A DNA stretch of 64,000 bases from Streptomyces sp. NBC_01446. GTDB lineage: Bacteria > Actinomycetota > Actinomycetes > Streptomycetales > Streptomycetaceae. Below are positions 8,384-17,400 of the stretch, one piece after another. A model generated the notes under the pieces. It had not been told where the DNA came from. It saw only the letters and a list, made by a program, of their open reading frames with translations, and ran no database searches. How positions within the stretch are numbered: the first letter of the stretch is position 1; the number at the start of each line of letters is the position of its first letter. The stretch lies in assembly GCF_026340095.1 (NCBI RefSeq), contig NZ_JAPEPO010000001.1:3192501-3256500 (forward strand). Direction: 5' to 3'. Both the position numbers and the translations under genes were made by a program.

Positions 8384-8592
8384 GGTGTCCGCCCCTCGGT
8401 CCGGTACCGGGGAGCCGCCATCGCGACTCCCCGCATGGCCCAGCGGATGGCGTCACCGAAGCATCACGCGTCACACACATGTCGCTTCTCACATGACCAA
8501 TTGGCAAAGGCCGTACAACCTTTGAAGCAACTGTGCGTCTACGTGGCCCCTGCACGGAGGGGCGGAACGAGGTGTTTCCAGAGCTCCGGGCG

Positions 8593-9513
8593 TCAGCCGA
8601 TCGCGATGCGCGGATGCGCGCCCGGCTGAACCCAGCTCATGATGCGGTCCATCGTGGCGCGCGGGACGGAGACACAGCCGGCGGTCGCGCCCGATCCGTT
8701 GACGTGGAGGAAGATGCCCGCACCGCGGCCCGGCACCGCGGGCCAGCGGTTGAAGTTGATGACGAGCGCCTTGGCGTACTGCGTCGGGTAGTTGACGAGG
8801 TGTTCGCTGCCCCGGTCGCCGCTCTCGGTGAGCGGGAAGTCAGCGCCGGCAGCGGAGTGCATCGAGTTGTAGAACTTCGACTCGGAGTCCTCGACCCACC
8901 AGTGCGTGGAGTTGACGCGGGTGTACGGCATGTTCGTCCCGCCCGCCTCGACCCCGAACCCCTCGGTGAGCGTGTACGTGCCCGAGGGCGTCGTGTACGT
9001 GCTCTGACGCCGCGTCGACCCGGGGACGACGCCGTTGGAGCCCACGCGGCCCGCGCTGGTGGAGAGGACCGACTTCCACCCGGCGGACCCCTTGGCCCAG
9101 GCGGTGACGGTCGCGTACGAACCGCTGGACTTCACGGTGATGACCTGGGTGGCGTTGCCCACCTCGACGGGCACGGGGAAGTCGGGGGCGGAGCCCGGGG
9201 CGGGGGCCTTGGACCCGGTGGCGCCGGACTTGGCCGGGGATCCGGCGGAGGACGTGGCCGAGGCGGACTTCGAGGCGGACGCGGAGGGGGAGCCGCTCGG
9301 GCTCGCCTTCTTCGGCTGCTTCGACTTCTTGGATGCGGAGGGCGAGGGGGACGTGGATGCCGGGGCGGCCGCGGCACCGGCGTCCTCGGCCCGCACCTGG
9401 TCCGCGCCGGACGCCCCCGGCTTGTCCTGGTGCCCGCACGCGGCGGTGGCAGCCAGCAGGAGCACGGCGCCCGCGGAGACGATTCCGGTACGGCAACGGG
9501 AAACAGGCAGCAC
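8593..9513 (-). CDS. L,D-transpeptidase-like lipoprotein (YkuD fold)
   Basis: 306 aa. GTG start at 9513 with GAAGGG upstream. A lipoprotein signal peptide ends at Cys26 (VLLLAATAAC). A long Ser/Ala/Pro/Lys-rich wall-spanning linker (about 30-110) precedes the catalytic domain, which ends with GIFLHVNGSGATAGCVSVPR, giving His270 and catalytic Cys280. This matches the HxxxxxxxxxC(V/I)S(V/L) version of the L,D-transpeptidase motif found in actinobacterial extracellular YkuD proteins. Likely role: peptidoglycan crosslinking or attachment outside the membrane. The sequence N-terminal to the motif (TPSGTYTLTEGFG, SKFYNSMH) is also typical. A TATA-like element lies in the 140-bp upstream gap. Confidence 0.88.
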   Translation of the reverse strand: MLPVSRCRTGIVSAGAVLLLAATAACGHQDKPGASGADQVRAEDAGAAAAPASTSPSPSASKKSKQPKKASPSGSPSASASKSASATSSAGSPAKSGATGSKAPAPGSAPDFPVPVEVGNATQVITVKSSGSYATVTAWAKGSAGWKSVLSTSAGRVGSNGVVPGSTRRQSTYTTPSGTYTLTEGFGVEAGGTNMPYTRVNSTHWWVEDSESKFYNSMHSAAGADFPLTESGDRGSEHLVNYPTQYAKALVINFNRWPAVPGRGAGIFLHVNGSGATAGCVSVPRATMDRIMSWVQPGAHPRIAIG

Positions 9514-9655
9514 GAAGAGACCCTTCGAGTGGGCTGGTGTGGGGAGGCGGCCCGTTTATATAGGAGCCCCTCACACGCCCGCGACCCGAAAGACATTCCG
9601 GGCGCACCCTTCAGAATCCGCCCAACTCCACCAGGTTGCACGGGTTCCACGGCGA

Positions 9656-10108
9656 TCAGTGGAGGTAATCCGCCAACGCGGCGCGCGCCGACGCCGAAAG
9701 CCGGTCCACCGCCATGTCCTCGAGCGTGACGCGCAGCATCTCCGGCTGCATCAGGGGGACGGCCGCGACGAGGAGTTCCTCGCTCGCGTACAGCGGCTCC
9801 ACCAGCTGGTAGAACACGGCGGATGCCACGGGCTGGGTCGAGTTCAGGAGCAGGTTCTCGGTGAACTCGGCGCACCGGCCGAGCAGTTCGGTGTCACGTT
9901 CCGCCTCGGGCGTGAGCAGCTCGGGCCGGACCAGGTCGCGGAAGACCACGTCACGCAGGAAGTCGTAGAGATCGAACCAGTCGAGATCCCCGGAGACGGC
10001 CTGTTCCGCGGACATCCCCGCCACGGCCTCGATCCCGTCCCGGGACTCCGGGACCATGATCAGGAGGAGACCGGGGATCTGGTGCCTGCCGATGTCGGGC
10101 CCGGTCAC
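9656..10108 (-). CDS. Small acidic protein, putative immunity protein (second of a paralogous pair)
   Basis: 150 aa, helical and acidic, no signal peptide. The ATG at 10108 overlaps the stop of the preceding gene (ATGA), so the two are coupled. Its C-terminal half aligns by eye with the neighbour: both have an FxExxxxL segment, then VxxAVFYQLVEPLYASEELL (neighbour: VESSVYFGILEQFLESEGIL), and end in a similar helix. The pattern resembles DUF7674-like proteins, a tentative recollection. Position directly behind the RHS toxin gene at 10675 suggests a role as cytoplasmic immunity protein against its C-terminal tip; inferred from context only. Confidence 0.6.
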   Translation of the reverse strand: MTGPDIGRHQIPGLLLIMVPESRDGIEAVAGMSAEQAVSGDLDWFDLYDFLRDVVFRDLVRPELLTPEAERDTELLGRCAEFTENLLLNSTQPVASAVFYQLVEPLYASEELLVAAVPLMQPEMLRVTLEDMAVDRLSASARAALADYLH

Positions 10109-10548
10109 TCGAGCGCCCCCGCCGCTCGCAGCTCACGGAGTGTCGCCGGATATTCCTCGAGCATCGAGACGATCTTCGCCCGTGTCACGGGAAGGCTGGA
10201 CCGCAGGGCCGCCAGCAGAATTCCCTCGCTTTCCAGGAACTGTTCCAGGATTCCGAAGTAGACGGAGCTCTCCACATAGGAGTTCGGGTCGGATGCCAGG
10301 GATTCGACGTACTCGAAGCAGGCACGGACAGACGCCCCGTCGGCAGTGGCGCCGGCCCTCAGCAGGGGCAGCAGCACGGGCCGCGAGAACGCCTGGAGCA
10401 GGAATTCCAGCAGATCGTCGACGCGCCCCCGCGCCCAGGCCCCGTAGTACTCCGGATCTGCGGCGATCACCTCGTCGAGCACAGCGCGCGCCCCAGGGAC
10501 GATGCGCAGGAACTCTTCGACCGCTCGACCGGCCCCTGTCGAAGTCAC
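10105..10548 (-). CDS. Small acidic protein, putative immunity protein for the upstream RHS toxin
   Basis: 147 aa, GTG start at 10548 with GGAAAGAGG about 8 nt upstream. Helical, acidic, soluble. Contains CFEYVESLASDPNSYVESSVYF and LEQFLESEGILL, a pattern shared with its downstream neighbour and reminiscent of DUF7674. It is the first gene after the RHS gene (stop at 10675), the usual place for the cognate immunity gene of a polymorphic toxin. A hairpin (10615-10645) separates the two, so it may have its own promoter and be expressed without the toxin. Function is inferred. Confidence 0.62.
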   Translation of the reverse strand: MTSTGAGRAVEEFLRIVPGARAVLDEVIAADPEYYGAWARGRVDDLLEFLLQAFSRPVLLPLLRAGATADGASVRACFEYVESLASDPNSYVESSVYFGILEQFLESEGILLAALRSSLPVTRAKIVSMLEEYPATLRELRAAGALE

Positions 10549-10614
10549 TCTTCTCGAACCTCTTTCCTGAGTACGGATGCACTGTAATGCCGGCGGGAAA
10601 TACCGGCGCGGAAA

Positions 10615-10645
10615 GGGCCCGCCACGCTGGGTGCGCGGCGGGCCC
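10615..10645 (-). terminator. Hairpin terminator after the first RHS gene
   Basis: gggcccgcc (10615-10623) and ggcgggccc (10637-10645) form a perfect 9-bp stem, extendable inward, 30 nt after the RHS stop codon and before the putative immunity gene. Confidence 0.65.
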
Positions 10646-10674
10646 AGGAATCAGCTGTGGTCAGCCGTTACCGG

Positions 10675-11490
10675 TCAGGCGCAGTTCCCGCTCGACGGAT
10701 CGCAGATGTTCGAACCGCTGCCGTCGTCGACGAAGGGGTCACCGTAACTGTTGGCGACGCCCAAGGGGTCGAAGGTGTCCTTGAACATCTCCCATGCCCC
10801 TCTGCCCCAGCCGTATGTCTTGATGTAGCTCGGCGCCTGGGCTGCCGAGACCACACCTCCGACGATGCCGAGCGTCTTGAAGGCGCCCCGCATCTTCACG
10901 GGCTCACCCACGGGCGTCTGTCGCGCCAGGGGATGGGCCGGGGCGAACTCCTGCCCCGTCAGGTCCTGCATGGCGCGCGTCCCCGCGACAGTGGCCCGGT
11001 TCGTGTTGACCGCGGCGAGCATCTCGGGGTTGGCCGACACGTCCTTGGTCAGCGCACCCGCGACGTCCTTGGAGTTGAGGGCGTTCCACAGTTCGCCGGC
11101 CTCGGCCTGGGCGACCTTCAGGTCGGCGTCGTTGAGCAGCCCGTTCCCCTTGACCCGGGCCCGGCGGTCGTTCTCCAGAATTTTCGAGAGGGCGACCATC
11201 GCGTTGGACGCCTTCTGCATGTGCCAGAGCTTTCCGGTCTTCTGACCGGAGTTGAACTCCTGGAGGAGCGCCGTGGTGGTCTTGCCGTCACCGAAGACGT
11301 CCGAGTCCTTGACGAAGTCGCGCGCATACAGCTGGTCGAGCGCCTTGTCCAGGTCCGTGTTCGCGACGGCCGGCTTTCGCGCGATCGGCTTGGACGCGCC
11401 GGGGTTCGGCGTGGCCACACAGATCAGGCAGACACCGCCCATGTCCAGCGATCCGCCGCACACGTCCATGATGCCCTCGGCACACGGCGC
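10675..11490 (-). other. Variable C-terminal tip of RHS toxin 1, unrecognised toxin domain
   Basis: The 271 residues after the DGH that ends the RHS core share no visible similarity with the tip of the second RHS protein, although the shells match up to this point. Features: Cys-containing start (GVCLICVATPNPG), DVFGDGKTTTALLQEF and WHMQKASNAMVALSKIL (a GDGxTT...H..K pattern I associate with linker regions of actinobacterial RHS tips), a short hydrophobic run TLGIVGGVVSAA, aromatic YGWGRGAWEMF, and an Asp/Cys-rich end (SNICDPSSGNC). Toxic activity is inferred from position only. Confidence 0.6.
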
Positions 11491-14400
11491 ATGGCCGTCC
11501 ATCTCCACGAAGCTCGTGGGGTTGCCGCCGGTGAAGGCGTACCGGTTGCCGGTCATGGGGTCGGTGCCGAGGTCACTGTCGGCGAGGGCGCCGTTGTACA
11601 TGTCCCGGGTGGTGAAGCGGTTCAGGCCCGGGTTGTACTCCCGGAAACCCATGTCGTACGTGCCCGAATTGGCATCCCACCGCTTGGCGTTGTAGCGGTA
11701 CGGGTTGTACGCATCCTTCGTGGGGTCGGCCGCGTCGGGCTTGTCGATTCCGGTGAACTCGGAGTCGTCGTTCTTGCCGTAGGCGGTGTATCCGTAGGTG
11801 GCCTTGGTGTCGCCGTCCTTCGTCGTCAGGGTCTCGACGTCGGAGTGGCCGTTGTAGCCGTAGTAGCCGTCCTCGGTCGTGCCGTCGCTGTTGTGCGTGA
11901 TCTGCGACAGGCGCTCGCCCCATGGGCTGTACTGGTAGGACTTGGTCAGCTTGCCGGCGACTTCCTCGCCCATGACCTCCGTCGACATACCGAGGTAGTC
12001 GTAGTCGGTGGTCTTGCCGTCCGCCGTCTTCGAGGCGGTGCGGTCCAGCGGGTCGAAGGTGTACTTCGTCGACTTCAGGGTGCCGGAGTCGTCGAGCTTC
12101 TGCGCGTCGACGACGTGGTCGAACCCGTCGTAGACGCTCCGCTCGATGGTCTTGCCGCCCCCGGTGACCGACTCCTGCCGGCCGAACGGGTCGTAGTCGT
12201 ACGAGAACGTCGTGCCCGAAGTCGTCGACGTGAGAAGCCGGTTGCGGTCGTAGTCGTACGTCGACGTCGTGCTGTCGACCGTCTGCGAGACGACGTTGGC
12301 GTTGTCGTCGTGGACGTAGGTGTCGGTTCCCGCCCCCGTGCCGGTCTTCACGGACTTCGCCAGCCGGTCGGCCGGGTCGTACGTGTAGTCGGTGGTCGAG
12401 GAGAGGAGCGCCGCGTGGTCGTCGGCGTTCATCTTCTTCGCGATGTCCTGCGCCTTGTTCCCGTTCGGGTCGTAGGCGTAGGTGTGGTCGCTGACCAGGG
12501 TGCCGTTGGATTTCTTCTCGGTCTGGGTCTTGAGGGAACCGTCGAGGTAGTAGCCGTAGTCGACGGTGTTCGCGTTGGCCTTGGTCTCCTTCAGTTTCAG
12601 GCCGCGGTCGGTGTAGGCGTACGAGGACACCTTCGGCGACGCGTCCGTGGCCGACGTGCCCACCGACACCGTCTTGACCAGCTCACGCAGGTCATAGGTG
12701 TACTTGGAGAACTGGTCGGGGTGGGTGACCGTGTCCGGCTGGCTGTTGGCGTCGTACGTGTAGGACGTCGTCTTCTTGTCCTGGCCCGCCAGCGCCTCGG
12801 TGACCTTGGAGATCTGGTTGAGGCCCGTGTACGCCAGCGTGTACGCGTCGATCTTCGCGCCGGACGAGGTGTCGTCGATGGACGTCAGGTTGGCGTTGGC
12901 GTCGTAGGCGTATGCGAAGGACTTCTTCTCCGTGTCGGCCGGATCGCCTGCCGTGTCGCGCACCAGCTTCACGCCGTCCGCGACCGCGATGCCGCCGCTG
13001 TTCTGGTCCAGCTTCAGCTTGGAATCCTCGCCCTGCTTGAGGGAGTAGGAGCCGAGGCTGACCCACGTACCGGTGTTCGCGTTCTGGTCCTTGGTGACGG
13101 CCGACTCGGTCGTCGTACCGTGGGTGAGCGTGTACTTCGCCGTGGTCGCGGCGCCGGTCACCTTTGGGAACTTCACGTACGCCGTGTACGTGCCGTCCTT
13201 GGGGATGTTCAGCGTCCACGTGAACGCGTCGGTGCCACTGCCCGCCGCGTGCGTGCGGTGGTCATAGCCCTGCTGCCCCGGGATGTCACCCGTCGCCCAG
13301 GTTCCCGTCGAGGACGTGTTCTGCGTGTCGGAGTTGTCGACCAGGACCACCGACTTGCCCACCGGCACACCGTCGTCGGACTTCGACTTCAGCTTGCCGT
13401 CGGGGTAGTACGACCACGACATGGTGCGGTCCGAGGAGCCGCCGGCCGACGTGAGCGTGCGAGCGGTCTGCTTGCCGAGCTCGTCGTAGTCGTACGTGGT
13501 CCTGATGTCCCACGGGTCGGTCGACGACTTCGTCCAGCCGTTGTCGAAGTAGCTGTAGCCGGTGTCGTTACGGACCGTCTGGCCCTCCGACGGCGGCATC
13601 GAGGTCGTGGCGACCCGGCCCACCGCGTCGTAGTCGGTCCGCGTGTAGACGTCCGCCTTGTTGTAGCGGGCGTCCGCCGGGTCGTACGGCTGGTACTGCT
13701 TGACCGGACGGTTCAGCGCGTCGTACTCGGTACGCGCGGTGAAGTCGTCCGAGGCCGCGGTCGCCACGCCCCTCGGGGTGATCACCTTGGTGGTGTTGCC
13801 GACCTGGTCGTACTCGAACTTCGTCGAGCGGTACGTGATCGGCGCGGTGCCCGAGTACGGGACCTTGACCTCGGTCTGCTTGCCGCGCTCGTCATAGGTG
13901 ACGTTCACGGTGTTGTTCTCGGCGTCCGTGGTCGAGATGGCGAGGGAGTCCTTGTCGTAGGACTTCTTGCTGGTCTTGCCCGCGGCGTCGGTCAGCGTGG
14001 TGACCCGGTGGTCCAGGTCGTAGTCGGTCTTGGTGGTGTAGTCGTCCGGGTCGGAGGTCGCGTTCTTCTTCGGGTCCACGACCTTGGTGGTGTTGCCGAC
14101 GTTGTCGTAGCCGTACGAGACCTTGTCGCCCCCCGCGTTCACCACGGACGTGAGCTGGTAGATCTCGTCGTAGTTGTTGGTGGTGACGTAGTCGGTGGTG
14201 TCCGTCGACGTCAGGGAACCCTTGGGCTCCGTCGTCGTCTTGAGGTTGCCGACCTTGTCGTACGTGTAGGTCGTCTTGCGCTCGTCGGACGTGGTCGTGT
14301 CCTTCGGGGCCGTGGCCTCGCTGGCCTGGTCCGACTTGTCGTAGACAGCCGTGGAGAACGCGCCGTTGGGCGACGTCGACTTCGTTATGTTGTCGTTGGC

Positions 14401-17400
14401 GTCGTAGACCGGCGCCGGCGTCGTGATCAGGACACCCGCGGACTGGTCCTTCGGCACGCTCCGGCTCAGTGGACGCCCGTACGCGTCGTACGTCTGCGTG
14501 GTCTTCTTGCCGAGCGCGTCGGTGACCTGAGTGACCTGACCGCGCTCGTCGTAGACGAACGACGTCGACTTGCCGAGGGCGTCGGTGATCGTCGCCGGGT
14601 ACCCCGTGGGGCCGAAGTCGCTGTTGGTGCTCGGGTTGCCGTTGGCATCCGTCGCCTTGGCCAGCTCACCGTAAGAGTCGTACTCGTACGACGTCGTGTA
14701 GTCCCCGGCGGTGCCGGTGGTGGCGACGCCCTTCGGGTCGGTGACCGTCTTCAGGTTGCCGAACGGGTCATACGCGAACTGCCACTTGCGCCCCTCCGGG
14801 GACGTCTTCGTGTACAGGTCGGCGGAGTAGCCGTCGATCCGGTTCTGGTACTCGTACCGGGCCGAGTTGGCCGGGTACGTGCCCGGGGCGCAGTCCGACT
14901 GAGGCGGGACCCCGGCCTTGTTGTTCTCCGGGTCGCGCTGCCAGAGCGGGTAACCGGTCTTCTGGTCGTAGCAGTAAGCGGTCTTGGCGCCATTGTCCTC
15001 TTCGAGGTACGTGACGTTGTTGTCCGCGTCCCAGCCCATCTTCGCGGTCTGCGACTTTGCGTTGGTGTTCTGCACCGGACGGCCGAAGTCGTCCGCGACG
15101 TGCGTGGTGACGTGCGACTCGGCGTCGGTGACCTTCGAGTCGGTGAACTTCGGGTTCGTGGCGTTCGCCGCGTACGTGAAGCCCGTGTCGCCGCCCGCGC
15201 GGTCGGTGATGGTCTTGGTCCACCAGTGGTACTTCGGGTCGTCACCGGCCTTGGGCTCGTTGAAGGCCAGACCGGTGGCGTTGCCGCGCGGGTCGGTGGC
15301 CTTGACCAGCTTGACGTTCTTGTTGCCCTGCGTCGCGTCGTACTCGAAGCCGAACACCTTCGGCTGCGACGATCCGGTGCCGTCGGTCAGCTTCGTCAGG
15401 AGCGCCTTGTCCGAGTACTCGAACGTCAGCTTGCGGCCCGAGATGTCCGTCATCGACTGGACGTGGTCGATGACCTTCGGGAAGGGCGCCTCACTCTTGT
15501 CGTAGTAGTCGACGCTCAGCGACTGCCGCCCCGCCGGGTCGGTGATGTACTTGAGGTACTTGGTGGGCTTGCCGCCCGCCTTGTGCTCCTCGTACGTGTA
15601 GGTCTGCGTGTTGCCGTTCCGGTCGACGACCGAGGTCAGATATCCGTCGCAGCCGAAGAGGAAACGGGTCCCATCGGGGCGCGTGAGCGTCCAGGCGTCG
15701 GGGATCGGGTCCTTGTTCGGCGTGCAGTCCAGGCCCGACTTCATCGTGACCTTGTAGTGGACGCCCGCGGGCGCCTTCCACGTGCCGTCGCCCTGCTTGG
15801 CGAAGACATGGGTCGTACCGTCACCGTCCGGGAGACGGATCTCCGTCGGGTTCGGATTCGGATGGAAGTCCAGCGGCGCGCCCAGGCGGACGGGGCCCGC
15901 GGTCTGGCCGGACCAGCCGGCACCCAGCACGGTGTCACTGGTGTCGAGCGAGTTGTACGAGAACCGGGCGAAGGTGTTGAGCCCGCGGCCTGGGTTGTTG
16001 AACGCGTTGTACGACCAGACCGCGTTGCCCGAGGCCAGGTTGTTCATCACGGTCGACCCGGAACCCGTGTTCTTGCCGGTGTACGAGTAGAACTTCTCCA
16101 GACCCAGCGAGTTCGACGTCGGGTCCTCGACCGCCACGTTCTGCTTGAGGGACGGGATGCCACCGGTCCCGGCCGACAGCCAGCTGCCGTCCGACACCTT
16201 CTTGATGTCCCAGCCGAGCACGTAGTCCGTGCGCTTGTTGCCCTCGTCCGAGTTGATCGGCGTCTTGACCTGCGCCTGGACGGTCGCGGACTGTCCCGGC
16301 TTCAAGTTCGGGACGGCGGTGGAGAGCTGGTTGCCACCGTTGGTGACGTCCGTGCCGTCGGGCAGCTTCCAGGTGTACGAGAGCTGCCGCTCACCGGCCA
16401 GCCACTCGCTGTTGGTGGTGTTGGTGACGGTCATGTCGACCGTGTACGTGGAGTTCGGCGTCATACGGGCCGGCGTCTGCGGCGCGTAGTACGTGTTCTC
16501 CGTCGTCGCGTCCACGTAGATGACACGCAGCAGCGGGCCGAGCTGCTGGTCGGCGGCCTCCGACGCCAGGAACAGGGTGCGCTCCTGGGGTCCGGTGGTC
16601 GTCTCGTCCTTGAGCTTGACCATGGCGCCCTTGTTGCTGGACGGGGTCTTCACCCAGCCCTGCGTGAGCGAGGTGGCGTCCCACCAGTGACGGCCGACTT
16701 CCGAGACCTGGGCGACGGTGTCCGAGACGGTCGCCCCGAAGTCACCGCCCGCGGCGGTCCAGGGGGTGGTCGCCGTGGCGTTGTTCCAGGTGGCGCCGGT
16801 CTCCGCGAAGTCCTTGTTGAGACCGTGGAGTTCGTAGATCGCGCCGTCCGTACCGGTCGTCGTCTCCGCGCCCCACATGTAGAGCTTGGAGTCGAGAACG
16901 GTGGCCGTCGCGGGGATCGACGTCGTCGGGAACTTCAGCCCGGCGCGCGTCTTGCCGTACGTGCCCGAGTTGTTGCCGACGCTCAGCCACTTCTGCGGCG
17001 TGTACGAGAGGATCGTGTCCTCGTTGGTCGTCGGCTGCTGGGACGAGAGGGTGGTGTCGGTGACGCCGCCCGCCGTGCCCTGAATCAGCTTCATCGTCCG
17101 GCCCGCCTTCGGCACACCGACGATGCGTGTGGGCGACCCGATGACGGAGCCGTCCTTCGTCTTCACCGCGATTTGGTAGTAATACGAACGCCCGATCTCG
17201 TCCGTGGACGAATCGGGCGTCGGGGTCGCGGTGGTGTCGGTGTAGGCGGTGGCCGTCTTGTCGATCGGCGCGACGAGGGTCGCGGCGGACGGGGTGAACA
17301 CCTGCTGGGTGGAGCGGTGGAGCTGGTACTCGGCGATGTCGAGCCCGCTGTCGCCGGTGGTGTTGCTGTACGCGTTCCAGGTGAGCTCCGGGCCGGTGTC

